Positions 46,104-55,866 of a stretch of 64,000 bases of DNA are shown piece by piece. Every line of letters begins with the position of its first letter. Within the stretch, counting starts at the first letter, position 1. This DNA is from Geobacteraceae bacterium (GTDB lineage Bacteria > Desulfobacterota > Desulfuromonadia > Geobacterales > Pseudopelobacteraceae): positions 1 through 64,000 of the forward strand of contig JANXYR010000062.1 in assembly GCA_025355965.1 (NCBI GenBank), read 5' to 3'. The position numbers were made by a program, and so were the translations under genes. Under the pieces are notes generated by a model, which was given only the letters and a program-made list of their open reading frames with translations, had not been told where the DNA came from and did not search any database.

Positions 46104-47453
46104 TTACTTAAGTAGTATGCGTTTTATTTCTTCAAGTATTTTAGCTAGTTTAGGTTCAATTGCCAATGCTTTGTCAATTTTTTTGTAGGAGTGTATGATG
46201 GTGGAGTGGTCTTTGCCACCGAACTGTGATCCTATGTCTGGGTAAGATGATTTTGTCAGATCTCTACAAAACCAGATTGCTATCTGTCGTGCCTGAACAA
46301 TATTTTTCAACCGTTTTTCCGACTTCAGTTCAGTTACCTTCAAATCAAAATACTCAGCAACTGTTTTTTGGATTAATTCAACAGTTATTTCTTTATGCCT
46401 GTCTCCAAGAATATCTTTAAGATTTTCTTTTGCCATATCCAGAGTAACTGGAATATTTTGAAGACTGCTGAACGCTCCAAGGCGTATGAGCATTCCTTCA
46501 AGTTCACGGATGTTTCTAGTATCACTGGAGGCAAGAAAATAATAAACGTCCTCCGGAAAAAATACTCTGGTTATCTCTGATTTTTTTTTAAGAATAGCTA
46601 TTTTAGTTTCTACATCAGGTGGTTGTATATCTGCAATGAGACCCCATTCAAACCTGGATCTCAGCCGTTCTTCCAGGTCAGAAATCTCTCGCGGGAATTT
46701 ATCCGATGTTATCACGATCTGTTTATGGGCATCATGCAGTGCATTAAATGTGTGAAAAAACTCTTCCTGTGTGCCGGTCTTTCCAGATATGAACTGGATG
46801 TCGTCAATTAACAGTACATCGACGGTTCTAAAACGATTTCTAAAGACATCCATCTTTTTTAATCGGAGATGATTGACCATTTCATACATGAATTTTTCAG
46901 CTGAACAGTAACAGACGTTCAATTCCGGTGAATTTTTACGAATAGTGTGGCCTATCGAATTTAACAGGTGACTTTTGCCAAGTCCGACACCACCATAGAT
47001 AAAGAGAGGGTTATATGTGTCAGCAGGATTATTGGCTACTGCCATTGCTGCTGCATGAGCAAACTGATTACCTGTCCCACTTACAAAAAGATCAAACGTA
47101 TATTTTTGATTAAGTGGAGTAAATACCTGTTCGAGGTGATTATCTTTGTTTACGGTGGGTTCAGACTCGGTTTTAATAACAAAATCTTCTGAAATGTAAG
47201 GTTGGTATTCTTCATCGGCTCTGATGATAAAGTTTAGGGTAACCGCGTATCCAGATGTAGCGGAGAGCGCCCCAGTCAAAACCTTCAGATAATGGTCTTC
47301 CAACCACTCTTTAATAAATGAGTTGGGAACAGACAAAAAGACAGCGGGACCGTCATGGTGGCAGTAATGTACTGGCTTAATCCAGGCGCCAAAATCGGCT
47401 TCCGACATTACTTTTTCGATATTTTCAGTAGCTTGTTGCCATGCATCTAACAT
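46104..47453 (-). CDS. dnaA: Chromosomal replication initiator DnaA
   Basis: The 449-residue protein has the N-terminal DnaB-interacting domain (MLDAWQQATENIEKVMSEADFGAWIKPV), AAA+ motifs (Walker A GGVGLGKSHLLNSIG, Walker B VDVLLIDDIQFI) and the C-terminal DNA-binding signature GGKDHSTIIHSYKKI. It melts the origin after binding DnaA boxes. No strong ribosome-binding site lies before the ATG (CCTG only), which may keep DnaA level low. It diverges from rpmH across the presumed origin. Confidence 0.97.
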   Translation of the reverse strand: MLDAWQQATENIEKVMSEADFGAWIKPVHYCHHDGPAVFLSVPNSFIKEWLEDHYLKVLTGALSATSGYAVTLNFIIRADEEYQPYISEDFVIKTESEPTVNKDNHLEQVFTPLNQKYTFDLFVSGTGNQFAHAAAMAVANNPADTYNPLFIYGGVGLGKSHLLNSIGHTIRKNSPELNVCYCSAEKFMYEMVNHLRLKKMDVFRNRFRTVDVLLIDDIQFISGKTGTQEEFFHTFNALHDAHKQIVITSDKFPREISDLEERLRSRFEWGLIADIQPPDVETKIAILKKKSEITRVFFPEDVYYFLASSDTRNIRELEGMLIRLGAFSSLQNIPVTLDMAKENLKDILGDRHKEITVELIQKTVAEYFDLKVTELKSEKRLKNIVQARQIAIWFCRDLTKSSYPDIGSQFGGKDHSTIIHSYKKIDKALAIEPKLAKILEEIKRILLK

Positions 47454-47483
47454 CAGGAAAAATCACAATCATGGTAGTATTGG

Positions 47484-47592
47484 TTATCAACATCGAGTAC
47501 GGCGTGTAACTGCTACAGTAGAAAGCATATTATAATAACTTGTACAGAAGTTCGAGATACTTATCAACAATATTGTCAACAGCTGTTGATAA
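47484..47592. other. Probable replication origin (oriC) with DnaA boxes
   Basis: The 352-base gap between dnaA and rpmH holds TTATCAACA at 47484-47492 and 47561-47569, TTGTCAACA at 47573-47581, and TTATCAACA on the opposite strand at 47584-47592. An AT-rich stretch follows (about 47590-47625), suitable for unwinding. The dnaA-rpmH gap is a classical origin position. Confidence 0.7.
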
Positions 47593-47736
47593 CTATTTAA
47601 ATCTATAAAAACAATAAGTTAAAGTGCTTTTCGGATAGAATTAGGCCTGTTGAAGGTGCTGGAGAATAGCAGAGCCGCCGTTATTTTTCAAGGCAAATCA
47701 ATGGGCAAGGTTTTATACGCGGATATAATATAAAAC

Positions 47737-47765
47737 TTGACATACAGTGAGAGGTATGTTTAATA
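47737..47765 (+). promoter_or_regulatory. Promoter of rpmH operon
   Basis: TTGACA (47737-47742), a 17-base spacer and TTAATA (47760-47765) lie 40 bases before the rpmH ATG. It should drive rpmH-rnpA and possibly the genes beyond. Confidence 0.6.
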
Positions 47766-47805
47766 ACCCATTTCCTGAAAAATAATTTTGTAGAGGTTAA
47801 TCAAG

Positions 47806-47955
47806 ATGAAAAGAACCTATCAACCAAGTAATATTTCACGCAAGCGTACCCACGGTTTTTTGGTAAGAATGGCAACAAAAAATGGCCGCTTGGTCATTAA
47901 ACGCAGAAGAGCGAAAGGGCGTAAGTGCCTGTCAGTAAGAATTGCAACAAAGTAA
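47806..47955 (+). CDS. rpmH: Ribosomal protein L34
   Basis: This 49-residue frame begins [20 protein letters not shown] and has the Arg/Lys-rich L34 sequence to its end. It is normal in length (44-50 residues). GAGGTT lies six bases before the ATG. L34 is in the large ribosomal subunit. It precedes rnpA by 15 bases, the universal order, and faces away from dnaA across the origin. Confidence 0.97.
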   Translation: MKRTYQPSNISRKRTHGFLVRMATKNGRLVIKRRRAKGRKCLSVRIATK

Positions 47956-47970
47956 TTTAACAGTTCTTGC

Positions 47971-48351
47971 GTGATTGTTGACACAGCGGCCACATTTCCA
48001 AAAACAGCGCGTTTACGGAAGCGAGCTGAATTTCTTCAGCTCGCTTCCGCACAGCATAAAACGACCGTACGCGGGTTTCTTGTTGTGTGGAGTGAAAATA
48101 ACCTTCAGACGTCCCGTCTGGGTATTACAGCCAGTAAGAAAATTGGGTGCGCTGTTGTCCGTAACAGGGTTAAACGATATCTTCGAGAGTTCTTCAGGCA
48201 TAATCGCTTTGGGGTTGCAGCCGTGGATGTTAATGTTATCGCCCGACGTGAATCGGCACTAATGACGTATCCCGATGTTGTGCGGGAACTCAATAAGGCC
48301 TTCCGGTTAGTAGGCATGTCCCTATGTTCAAGAGCTGCTTGCTCCTTGTAA
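47971..48351 (+). CDS. rnpA: Ribonuclease P protein component
   Basis: The GTG-started 126-residue protein has the RnpA core [29 protein letters not shown], with the RNR motif that binds the RNA subunit, preceded by the usual [14 protein letters not shown]. With the catalytic RNA it trims the 5' end of tRNA precursors. It overlaps yidD by 28 bases, common in this gene order. Confidence 0.95.
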   Translation: MIVDTAATFPKTARLRKRAEFLQLASAQHKTTVRGFLVVWSENNLQTSRLGITASKKIGCAVVRNRVKRYLREFFRHNRFGVAAVDVNVIARRESALMTYPDVVRELNKAFRLVGMSLCSRAACSL

Positions 48352-48536
48352 TCAGGTTCTATCAGAAGATGCTTTCACCGCTTCTTCCACAGACCTGTCG
48401 CTTTTATCCCTCCTGTTCCGAGTATTCCCGTATTTCCTTAATTCGGTATGGTGTTGCCAGAGGCATGCTGCTTACCTTTGTCAGAATATGTAAGTGTCAT
48501 CCGTTTCATCCGGGCGGCTACGATCCGGTACCCTAA
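48324..48536 (+). CDS. yidD: Membrane protein insertion efficiency factor YidD
   Basis: The 70-residue protein contains the full YidD signature: [32 protein letters not shown] and [13 protein letters not shown], with the conserved Cys residues and an amphipathic N-terminal helix. YidD assists insertion of inner-membrane proteins together with YidC. It overlaps rnpA and is followed by yidC after 30 bases. Confidence 0.95.
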   Translation: MFKSCLLLVIRFYQKMLSPLLPQTCRFYPSCSEYSRISLIRYGVARGMLLTFVRICKCHPFHPGGYDPVP

Positions 48537-48566
48537 CACAAATGTTCTAAGTATTCAGGAGCCTCG

Positions 48567-50174
48567 ATGGAAAAGCGCGCTTTTATAGCTGTAGGTCTTT
48601 CAATTGCTGTTTTTTACCTGTTCTCCATGATGTTTGGACCGGATAAACAAAAGATGCAACCCTCCGCTCCTCCGAGCGAGTCTACGATGGTGAATAATTC
48701 GACTACCAAAAGTCAACAACCATCGGTGCCAGATAATTCTGCGTCGGCCACGCTGCAGCCGCTCCCTTCGAGCACACCTCAAAAAGATATAAACGTAGAA
48801 ACCGATCTTTATACGGCGGTATTTTCTACCCGAGGTGCGAGCCTCAAAAGTCTTACGCTCAAAAATTATCGTGAAGAAAATTCACCTGCAGCAAAAAAAG
48901 TCATCCTTGGAAATGATGCAGACCCTAATGTTTTTTCTTTTTCTACTAGGGCTACCGGCTTTAATCTTCCTGACAGCACGCTTTTCATGCCTGATGCGGA
49001 TGGCTTAAAAATCGAAAAAAGCGGTTCGCGTCAGCTTACATTCAATTATATTTCCGGTCAGGGGTATACGGTTAGAAAAATTTATACCTTCTCTTCGGGG
49101 GCATATGGTATCAAGCTCGAAACTCAGGTTTTTAACAATTCAGCAGCTCCTTTGGTTGGCGCAATTCAACATGTAATGACTTACCCGGCGGAACCAAAAG
49201 TAAAGAATAACCGTTTTGATACAGCCGGTGCATACCTGTTTTCAGACAACAGCCTTCAATCCAATAAAATAAAAGATGTTTCCAGCGCCTCAAAACGCTA
49301 TGACAAGACTCTTTTGTGGTCTGGTTTTGCCGATAAATATTTTTTGAACGCAATACTTGCCGATAAAAATAGTATTGCATCAGTAGAGTTAAAAAAGAAT
49401 AATTCAGGTTTTTTTGAGTCTGTAGTCTCATCACCCCAGTTTACTGTTAATCCTGGTCAGTCGGCCACTACAATTCACCGCCTTTTTGTTGGTCCGAAGG
49501 ATATTGACATACTTAAGGAACAGGGTAATTCGCTTGAGCAGTCACTTGATCTGGGCTGGTTTACGGTCATCGCCAAGCCATTAATGTACACGCTTAAGTT
49601 TTTCTATCGTTATGTTGGCAATTACGGCGTAGCGATCATAATCATAACTATTATTCTTAAGGCGTTATTTTTCCCGCTAACCCACAAGAGTTATAAGTCA
49701 ATGAAGGGTATGCAGAAAATCCAGCCTGAAATGACTAAACTTCGTGAAAAGTATAAAGACGATAAAGATACCATGAATAAAGCTGTCATGGAGCTGTATC
49801 GTGAACACAAAGTTAACCCGATGGGTGGTTGTTTGCCGATGGTCGTACAGATTCCGGTATTTTTTGCGCTCTACAAATCGTTGATGTTTTCCATAGAACT
49901 TCGTCACGCACCTTTCTTCCTGTGGGTTACAGACCTTGCTGATAAAGACCCCTATTATGTAACACCGGTTATTATGGGTATCACAATGTTTGTTCAGCAG
50001 AAAATGACACCGTCTAATATGGATCCGATGCAGCAGAAGATGATGTTGGCCCTTCCGGTCGTATTTACATTTATGTTCCTCAGTTTTCCTTCCGGCCTAG
50101 TATTGTACTGGTTGGTCAACAATGTGTTAACTATCGGCCAGCAGATGTATATAAACAAACTTGTAAAAGATTAG
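48567..50174 (+). CDS. yidC: Membrane protein insertase YidC
   Basis: The 535-residue protein has an N-terminal membrane anchor ([19 protein letters not shown]), a Ser/Pro-rich linker, a large periplasmic domain (about residues 75-325) and the conserved insertase core: the basic cytoplasmic hairpin ([19 protein letters not shown]) and [22 protein letters not shown], ending in [13 protein letters not shown]. This is the long, gram-negative form. mnmE follows after 26 bases; the KH-domain gene jag often found here is absent. Confidence 0.97.
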   Translation: MEKRAFIAVGLSIAVFYLFSMMFGPDKQKMQPSAPPSESTMVNNSTTKSQQPSVPDNSASATLQPLPSSTPQKDINVETDLYTAVFSTRGASLKSLTLKNYREENSPAAKKVILGNDADPNVFSFSTRATGFNLPDSTLFMPDADGLKIEKSGSRQLTFNYISGQGYTVRKIYTFSSGAYGIKLETQVFNNSAAPLVGAIQHVMTYPAEPKVKNNRFDTAGAYLFSDNSLQSNKIKDVSSASKRYDKTLLWSGFADKYFLNAILADKNSIASVELKKNNSGFFESVVSSPQFTVNPGQSATTIHRLFVGPKDIDILKEQGNSLEQSLDLGWFTVIAKPLMYTLKFFYRYVGNYGVAIIIITIILKALFFPLTHKSYKSMKGMQKIQPEMTKLREKYKDDKDTMNKAVMELYREHKVNPMGGCLPMVVQIPVFFALYKSLMFSIELRHAPFFLWVTDLADKDPYYVTPVIMGITMFVQQKMTPSNMDPMQQKMMLALPVVFTFMFLSFPSGLVLYWLVNNVLTIGQQMYINKLVKD

Positions 50175-50200
50175 TCTGAGGGAATCAGGAGTAAAGTTTC

Positions 50201-51568
50201 ATGTATATTCGCGATACGATAGCGGCTGTCAGTACTCCCCCCGGTAATGGTGGAATCGGAATTATCCGTGTGAGTGGTGATCTGGCCGCTACTGTCGGAA
50301 ATACTATTTTTAAACCAGTTTATGACGGTGGCCTTGTGAGCCACCGTTTTTCTTTTGGTACGATCTTTGACCCGACATCAGGAGAAAATGTTGACGAGGC
50401 AATGGCTGTATATATGCGCTCTCCACACTCATATACACGTGAAGACGTACTTGAGCTACATTGCCATGGTGGTTGGCTTGTTGTAGAGCGTGTTCTTGCA
50501 TTGGTTCTTTCATGCGGAATCCGTTTGGCCGACCCAGGTGAGTTCACACGACGGGCGTTTCTTAATGGGCGCATTGACCTGATCCAGGCCGAGGCGGTCA
50601 TGGATATTATTGCTTCAAAGAGTGAAAGTGCTCTGCAGTTAGCCCAAAATCAGCGCGAAGGTGTTCTTTCGAAGCGTATAAATGATATTCGAAGCTGTCT
50701 GCTCCGTGCACTCGCTTTGGTCGAGGCGTATATTGATTTCCCTGACGATGATCTGGGTGAGACTGATATAGCGGCTATCTGTAATTCAGTCGGGGAGGCT
50801 CAGAGCCTGATTATCGGTCTACTCTCCACCTTTGAAGAGGGTCGGATCTTGCGTGACGGGATATCTGTTTTGATTGTTGGTAAACCAAATGCAGGCAAGT
50901 CGAGTCTTCTCAACAGGTTGCTCAATGAGAACCGAGCGATTGTAACCCATATCCCCGGTACAACCCGTGACATCATCGAGGAAACAATAACCTTTGAGGG
51001 TTTGTCTGTTCGTCTGCTTGATACGGCTGGCATTCGCCATACTGATGACCTGGTAGAGCAGGAAGGTATCAGTCGAGCACTTGAAAAAATCCCGCTTGCA
51101 GACCTCGTTCTTGCCGTTTTTGATGCTTCCAGTGAATTCAGCAAGGAAGATCAGATGATCTTTGATGCTCTTGACGGTTGCAGAACGGTTGCGGTGTTGA
51201 ACAAGACAGATCTTCATCAGCGATTAGTTCTGCCGGATGAAGATCGTTTTGTGGCCGTAGTCAGAATAGCCGCAATTTCAGGAGAGGGGATCGATCTGCT
51301 CAAGCATACGGTCTGCCAACAATTTTTGCACTCCACAACAACTGATTCTCGTGAGTTTGTTGTGTTGTCTCGGGCACGTCACCGCGACGCGCTCGTTTCC
51401 GCTGAGCTGTGCTTGCAACGATTTTCAAGCGGATTTGTTGATCGCAATCTGGAGCTGCTTGCTTTGGACTTGCGTGGTGCACTTCAGGCGGTAGGGTCTG
51501 TTGTCGGTCAGACCGCAACGGATGAGGTTCTTGACCTTATATTTTCTTCGTTTTGTATCGGGAAATAA
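50201..51568 (+). CDS. mnmE: tRNA modification GTPase MnmE
   Basis: The 455-residue protein has the N-terminal formyl-THF-binding domain ([22 protein letters not shown]), a helical domain, the inserted G domain ([31 protein letters not shown]) and ends with the catalytic CIGK motif. With MnmG it modifies U34 of certain tRNAs to carboxymethylaminomethyl-uridine. CAGGAG precedes the ATG. A parS-like site lies just after the stop. Confidence 0.97.
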   Translation: MYIRDTIAAVSTPPGNGGIGIIRVSGDLAATVGNTIFKPVYDGGLVSHRFSFGTIFDPTSGENVDEAMAVYMRSPHSYTREDVLELHCHGGWLVVERVLALVLSCGIRLADPGEFTRRAFLNGRIDLIQAEAVMDIIASKSESALQLAQNQREGVLSKRINDIRSCLLRALALVEAYIDFPDDDLGETDIAAICNSVGEAQSLIIGLLSTFEEGRILRDGISVLIVGKPNAGKSSLLNRLLNENRAIVTHIPGTTRDIIEETITFEGLSVRLLDTAGIRHTDDLVEQEGISRALEKIPLADLVLAVFDASSEFSKEDQMIFDALDGCRTVAVLNKTDLHQRLVLPDEDRFVAVVRIAAISGEGIDLLKHTVCQQFLHSTTTDSREFVVLSRARHRDALVSAELCLQRFSSGFVDRNLELLALDLRGALQAVGSVVGQTATDEVLDLIFSSFCIGK

Positions 51569-51573
51569 CGCCA

Positions 51574-51589
51574 TGTTCCACGTGAAACA
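51574..51589. promoter_or_regulatory. parS-like site 1 (ParB binding)
   Basis: TGTTCCACGTGAAACA differs from the parS consensus TGTTTCACGTGAAACA at one base. It lies between mnmE and mnmG, about 4 kb from the presumed origin. ParB binding sites cluster near origins in most bacteria. Confidence 0.85.
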
Positions 51590-51613
51590 GACCACTGATA
51601 GTGGGTTGCACTT

Positions 51614-53494
51614 ATGATGACTTATGATCAAATCTACGATGTAATCGTTGTTGGCGCCGGACATGCTGGGTGTGAAGCTGCTCTAGCAGCCTCCCGCATG
51701 GGGTGTCGCACAATGCTGCTGACAATCAATCTCGATGCTATTGCTCTGATGTCCTGTAATCCTTCGATAGGAGGTTTGGCGAAGGGGCATCTGGTGAAGG
51801 AAATTGATGCTCTTGGTGGCGAGATGGCAAAGAATATAGACGCTACCGGCATCCAGTTTCGTATTCTGAATACCAAAAAGGGGCCTGCTGTCAGAGCGTC
51901 GCGTGCACAGGCTGATAAACAGCTTTATCGACTCCGGATGAAACGAGTGCTTGAACAGCAGAAAAACCTTGATCTTAAGCAGGGAGAAGTTACTGCTCTT
52001 TATCTTGAAGGTGGCGAGTTACGTGGCGTAGAGTTGCAATCGGGCATCAGATTCCTCTCAAAAACAGTAGTTGTTACTACCGGAACATTCATGCGCGGCC
52101 TAATCCATATTGGATTAAACCATTATCCAGGTGGTAGGGCTGGTGATCAGCCATCGGTCGGGCTCTCGGATCAATTGCGCGTACTCGGTTTTCACGTGGG
52201 GAGGCTTAAAACCGGTACTCCTGCCCGGCTTGATGCGCGATCGATTGATTTTTCCAAGCTGGAGACACAATATGGTGATGATCCTCCGTTGCCGTTCTCC
52301 CTTTCAACAGACCGAATTACGATGCCGCAACTCCCTTGCCACATCGCTTACACTAATCAGCGTTCGCATGATATTATCCGATCCGGTCTGGATCGTTCGC
52401 CATTGTATTCAGGGATTATTGAAGGGATTGGCCCTCGCTACTGTCCTTCGATTGAAGACAAGGTAGTTCGTTTCCCCGATAAAGACCGCCACCAGACGTT
52501 CATAGAGCCGGAAGGACTTGATACAATTGAAGTCTACCCCAGTGGCATGTCTACCTCGCTTCCGGTCGATATACAGATCGCTTTTTACCGCTCTATCGTC
52601 GGTTTGGAACAAGTTGAAATTATGCGTCCGGCGTACGCAATTGAATATGATTATGTTGACCCGATTCAGCTACACACCTCACTTGAAACGAAGGGAATCA
52701 AAAACCTTTATCATGCCGGCCAAATTAATGGCACCTCCGGTTATGAAGAGGCGGCTGGTCAGGGACTTATTGCCGGCATCAATGCGGCTCTTCGTGTAAA
52801 GGGGTGTGATCCGCTTGTTTTGGAAAGAAGTCAGGCTTACATCGGCGTCATGATTGATGACCTTGTGGCACTGGGCACGAAAGAGCCCTATCGTATGTTT
52901 ACTTCTCGCGCGGAATACCGTCTCCTGCTGCGTGAAGATAATGCTGATCTGCGCTTGCGTGAGATAGGTTATAATCTTGGGCTCGTAACAGAGTCGGAAT
53001 ACGCCATTTTCACTGAAAAACGACGGATGATCTCAGAGGAGTTGGACCGCATTGCGGCCACTCGTTTGGTTCATTCTGAGATACAATTGGAAGTGCTTGC
53101 AAGCCGCGGCCTGGAAGATATTCAAAAGGGCACTACGCTCGAACATCTGCTAAAACGTTCAGATGTTTCTTATTCCGACCTGGCTGAACTAGACACTGTT
53201 TCACGTGAAACGCCCGCTGTAATTCGTGAACAGATTGAAATACAGACTAAATACAAGGGATATATTGATCGGCAGCTGGAACAGGTAGAGCAGGCAAAAA
53301 AACTGGAGGCAACTAATATCCCGCTGGAACTTGATTATGCCTCCGTGAAAAGTCTAACAACGGAAGTTCGTGAAAAGCTTTCTAAAAACAGGCCTGATAC
53401 TCTCGGGCAGGCATCCAGAATCCCAGGTGTTACGCCGGCGGCTATTTCAATTCTTTCTATAGCCATAAAATCCTCTTCCTGGAAGGATAAGTGA
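51614..53494 (+). CDS. mnmG: tRNA uridine 5-carboxymethylaminomethyl modification enzyme MnmG
   Basis: The 626-residue flavoprotein begins with DVIVVGAGHAGCEAALAASRMG (FAD binding), has CNPSIGGLAKGHLVKEIDALGG, the family signature GPRYCPSIEDKVVRF and GQINGTSGYEEAAGQGLIAGINAA. It works with MnmE on tRNA U34. Codons near the end contain the second parS-like site (53197-53212). The ribosome-binding site is weak; ATG 51614 and 51617 are both possible starts. Confidence 0.97.
   Translation: MMTYDQIYDVIVVGAGHAGCEAALAASRMGCRTMLLTINLDAIALMSCNPSIGGLAKGHLVKEIDALGGEMAKNIDATGIQFRILNTKKGPAVRASRAQADKQLYRLRMKRVLEQQKNLDLKQGEVTALYLEGGELRGVELQSGIRFLSKTVVVTTGTFMRGLIHIGLNHYPGGRAGDQPSVGLSDQLRVLGFHVGRLKTGTPARLDARSIDFSKLETQYGDDPPLPFSLSTDRITMPQLPCHIAYTNQRSHDIIRSGLDRSPLYSGIIEGIGPRYCPSIEDKVVRFPDKDRHQTFIEPEGLDTIEVYPSGMSTSLPVDIQIAFYRSIVGLEQVEIMRPAYAIEYDYVDPIQLHTSLETKGIKNLYHAGQINGTSGYEEAAGQGLIAGINAALRVKGCDPLVLERSQAYIGVMIDDLVALGTKEPYRMFTSRAEYRLLLREDNADLRLREIGYNLGLVTESEYAIFTEKRRMISEELDRIAATRLVHSEIQLEVLASRGLEDIQKGTTLEHLLKRSDVSYSDLAELDTVSRETPAVIREQIEIQTKYKGYIDRQLEQVEQAKKLEATNIPLELDYASVKSLTTEVREKLSKNRPDTLGQASRIPGVTPAAISILSIAIKSSSWKDK
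53197..53212. promoter_or_regulatory. parS-like site 2 (ParB binding)
   Basis: TGTTTCACGTGAAACG differs from the consensus parS only in its last base. It lies inside the mnmG coding region about 1.6 kb from site 1, encoding VSRET in that gene's frame. Confidence 0.85.
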
Positions 53495-53499
53495 TATAA

Positions 53500-54162
53500 A
53501 TGCACTCAAAAATAGGCGACGTATTAGCACAGGAAGTGCAATTAATTGGCCTGACTCTTTCGGCTAATGAGATCAAATCCTTCGAAACATATGCTGCTGA
53601 ACTTATAAAATGGAACAGTAAGGTTAATCTGACTGCGATAACGAAAGATAGTGAGATTGCAATTAAGCATTTTTTCGACTCTCTCAGCCTTGCCCCCTAT
53701 ATAACATCTTCCGACAGACTCCTTGATATAGGTTCTGGAGCTGGCCTTCCGATTATTCCATTAAAAATTATCAGGCCTGAAATACCGATGGTATCGGTAG
53801 ATGCTGTTGCAAAGAAAATTCATTTTCAGCGGCATATCATTCGTACTCTGGACCTATTGAACATTGAAGCTATCCATACGCGCATTGAAAATCTTCACAA
53901 AACACATCGCCATTCATTCAGTGTTATTACATCACGTGCGTTTACCAGGCTTGATCGGTTTGTTTCTTTGGCTGCTCCGCTACTTTCAGATGGCGGTGTG
54001 TTGATTGCCATGAAGGGGGATCTTGCTGAGGATGAAATAGCTGCAAGTGATGAGGTTGTAAATGCCGGCGGATTTAAGGTTACATCGATAAGTCGCTATA
54101 CATTGCCGCTGGGTATGGGCGAGCGAGTGCTGACTTTCATAAAAAAGGGTAAAACCGTATAG
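53500..54162 (+). CDS. rsmG: 16S rRNA (guanine-N7) methyltransferase RsmG
   Basis: The 220-residue protein has the RsmG pattern: KWNSKVNLTAI, the SAM-binding LLDIGSGAGLPIIPLKI, VDAVAKKIHFQRHIIRTL and ITSRAFTRLDRFVSLAAPLL. It methylates G527 of 16S rRNA. It follows mnmG by five bases. In many bacteria parAB come next; here they do not. Confidence 0.95.
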   Translation: MHSKIGDVLAQEVQLIGLTLSANEIKSFETYAAELIKWNSKVNLTAITKDSEIAIKHFFDSLSLAPYITSSDRLLDIGSGAGLPIIPLKIIRPEIPMVSVDAVAKKIHFQRHIIRTLDLLNIEAIHTRIENLHKTHRHSFSVITSRAFTRLDRFVSLAAPLLSDGGVLIAMKGDLAEDEIAASDEVVNAGGFKVTSISRYTLPLGMGERVLTFIKKGKTV

Positions 54163-54394
54163 AATAAGGGTTAAGAAGGTGTCGCATAAAACAGACCTAT
54201 AAGGCTTTAATTGGTTGGCTGGTATAGCTCGATATGGGTTTAGCATGGTTTGGCGTTCTGAGTGGTTCTTGGATGCTTATAGACAATAATGATGATTTTG
54301 GCGTGAGGCAACCGAGAATTTGTTGCAGATGAATAGAATCTGCACTAGAGTAACCCACTTATCGATGAAATATGCTATGGGGTTGTGACTGTAG
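54163..54394. other. Gene-free gap after rsmG, where parAB would often lie
   Basis: No gene is visible in these 232 bases. TGCAGAT (54324-54330) and ATCTGCA (54338-54344) form a 7-base hairpin without a T run. No parAB remnant can be read in any frame. Confidence 0.5.
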
Positions 54395-54769
54395 ATGGAT
54401 GTAAGAATTTATTATGAGGATACGGATGCCGGCGGTGTCGTGTATCACACAAATTACATCAAATATTTTGAGCGGGCGCGAACAGAGCTTTTTCGCAGTC
54501 ACGGTTTTTTTGTTGCTGAGCTTGCCAAAAATGGTTTTGTGTTTCCGGTTGTAAGACTAGAAATCGATTTTAAAGCTCCAGCTGTTCATGATGATCTTCT
54601 TTCAGTTATTACTTACCCGGTTCGAGTCGGTGGATCTTCCATTACTCTCTGCCAAAAAATAGTGCGGCAGAATGACGGAAAACTGCTGGTGGAGGGACTT
54701 GTCACTCTCGCCTGCAAGCCCGCTGTTCAAAGCCCGACGCATACCACTGGAGATCCGCCAGATGCTTGA
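54395..54769 (+). CDS. ybgC: YbgC-family acyl-CoA thioesterase with apparent C-terminal frameshift
   Basis: The 124-residue frame begins with the hotdog-fold signature MDVRIYYEDTDAGGVVYHTNYIKYFERARTE, with catalytic Asp in YEDTDAGG. After GLVTLAC (residue 107) the frame continues with an unfamiliar tail (KPAVQSP...), while the +1 frame from 54717 to 54794 reads KARRIPLEIRQML, the usual family ending. One base too many near 54716 would explain it. This may be a real mutation or a sequence error; most of the domain is intact, so function may remain. YbgC proteins hydrolyse acyl-CoA and are associated with Tol-Pal or with menaquinone genes. Confidence 0.85.
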   Translation: MDVRIYYEDTDAGGVVYHTNYIKYFERARTELFRSHGFFVAELAKNGFVFPVVRLEIDFKAPAVHDDLLSVITYPVRVGGSSITLCQKIVRQNDGKLLVEGLVTLACKPAVQSPTHTTGDPPDA

Positions 54770-54813
54770 AGCCGATCTGGAGAAAGTTGTATGAAATCAT
54801 CACAAGTTGATAT

Positions 54814-55866
54814 ATGAAGACAATTCCAGCGGACAGAATTGAGCGTGCTGCGGCTCTCGATCTGTTGATCAATGGTGACCTATTGACCATCGGAAAAAAC
54901 GCCGACAAAATCAGGCGGCAGCTTCACCTGGACAATATGGTTACCTTTGTTGTCGACCGCAACGTAAACTATACAAATATTTGCGATTCAAAATGTTCAT
55001 TTTGTGCATTTTACCGGACGAAAGACGCAGCGGATGCCTATATTCTGTCCTGTGACGAGATCTACGCAAAAATAGCCGAGCTTGTCGAACAGGGCGGCAC
55101 TCAACTACTTATGCAGGGTGGACTTAACCCTGATTTGAAAATTGATTTTTTTGAAGAGCTCTTCCGTGAAATCAAGCTACGCTTTCCGACGATACAGAAT
55201 CACTCGTTATCCCCGGCTGAGGTGACATGCATTGCTGCAAATTCGAATCTTACGCTCGATGAAGCGCTGATCCGTCTCAAAAATGCCGGGCTGGATTCTA
55301 TTCCTGGAGGCGGCGCTGAAATATTGGTTGACGAGGTGCGCAGCAGTATTTCTCCCAGAAAAATCGGTTGGAAACAGTGGGGGGAGGTTATGCTGAAAGC
55401 AGCCCGCCTAGGTATGCCGACAACCGCCACGATGATGTTTGGCAGCAGTGAAAAGCCGGAAGATATTGTCGAGCATCTCTTCCGGATACGTGAAATTCAG
55501 GATCAAGGCGGTTCGTTCACGGCGTTTATTCCCTGGAGCTACCAGCCGGGGAACACTGAGCTGGGAGGAACCACTGCCACTGGTGTGGACTATTTAAAGG
55601 TACTGGCGTTGTCGCGGATTGTACTGGATAATATCCCGAATATACAGGCCAGCTGGGTTACACAAGGTGCAAAAATGGCGTCAGTTGCTCTATTTTTCGG
55701 GGCTAACGACCTTGGTGGCACGATGCTTGAGGAAAATGTAGTAGCCGCTGCCGGATGCAGTTTTTGCATGTCGCAGCAAGAGATGATAACCCTGATACAT
55801 GGAGCCGGCTTTCGGGCAGCTCAGCGTACCACAACATATTCAATTATTAGGGAGTATCCGGTTTGA
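54814..55866 (+). CDS. mqnC: Cyclic dehypoxanthinyl futalosine synthase, radical SAM
   Basis: The 350-residue protein has the radical-SAM cluster motif CDSKCSFCAFYR (about residues 53-64), then QGGLNPDLKIDFFEELFREI and AGLDSIPGGGAEIL, matching MqnC. It cyclises dehypoxanthinyl futalosine in the futalosine route to menaquinone, the route used by Geobacter-type bacteria. The upstream thioesterase is 44 bases away. No good ribosome-binding site is visible. Its stop codon overlaps the TTG start of rnd (TTGA). Of the mqn genes only this one is in the window. Confidence 0.92.
   Translation: MKTIPADRIERAAALDLLINGDLLTIGKNADKIRRQLHLDNMVTFVVDRNVNYTNICDSKCSFCAFYRTKDAADAYILSCDEIYAKIAELVEQGGTQLLMQGGLNPDLKIDFFEELFREIKLRFPTIQNHSLSPAEVTCIAANSNLTLDEALIRLKNAGLDSIPGGGAEILVDEVRSSISPRKIGWKQWGEVMLKAARLGMPTTATMMFGSSEKPEDIVEHLFRIREIQDQGGSFTAFIPWSYQPGNTELGGTTATGVDYLKVLALSRIVLDNIPNIQASWVTQGAKMASVALFFGANDLGGTMLEENVVAAAGCSFCMSQQEMITLIHGAGFRAAQRTTTYSIIREYPV

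Noticed and set aside
50431-50446. CACGTG core inside mnmE as a third parS
   Set aside because: Flanks (ATATA and AAGAC) match the consensus poorly.
52189-52204. TTTCACGTG in mnmG as another parS
   Set aside because: The right half (GGGGA) does not match the palindrome.
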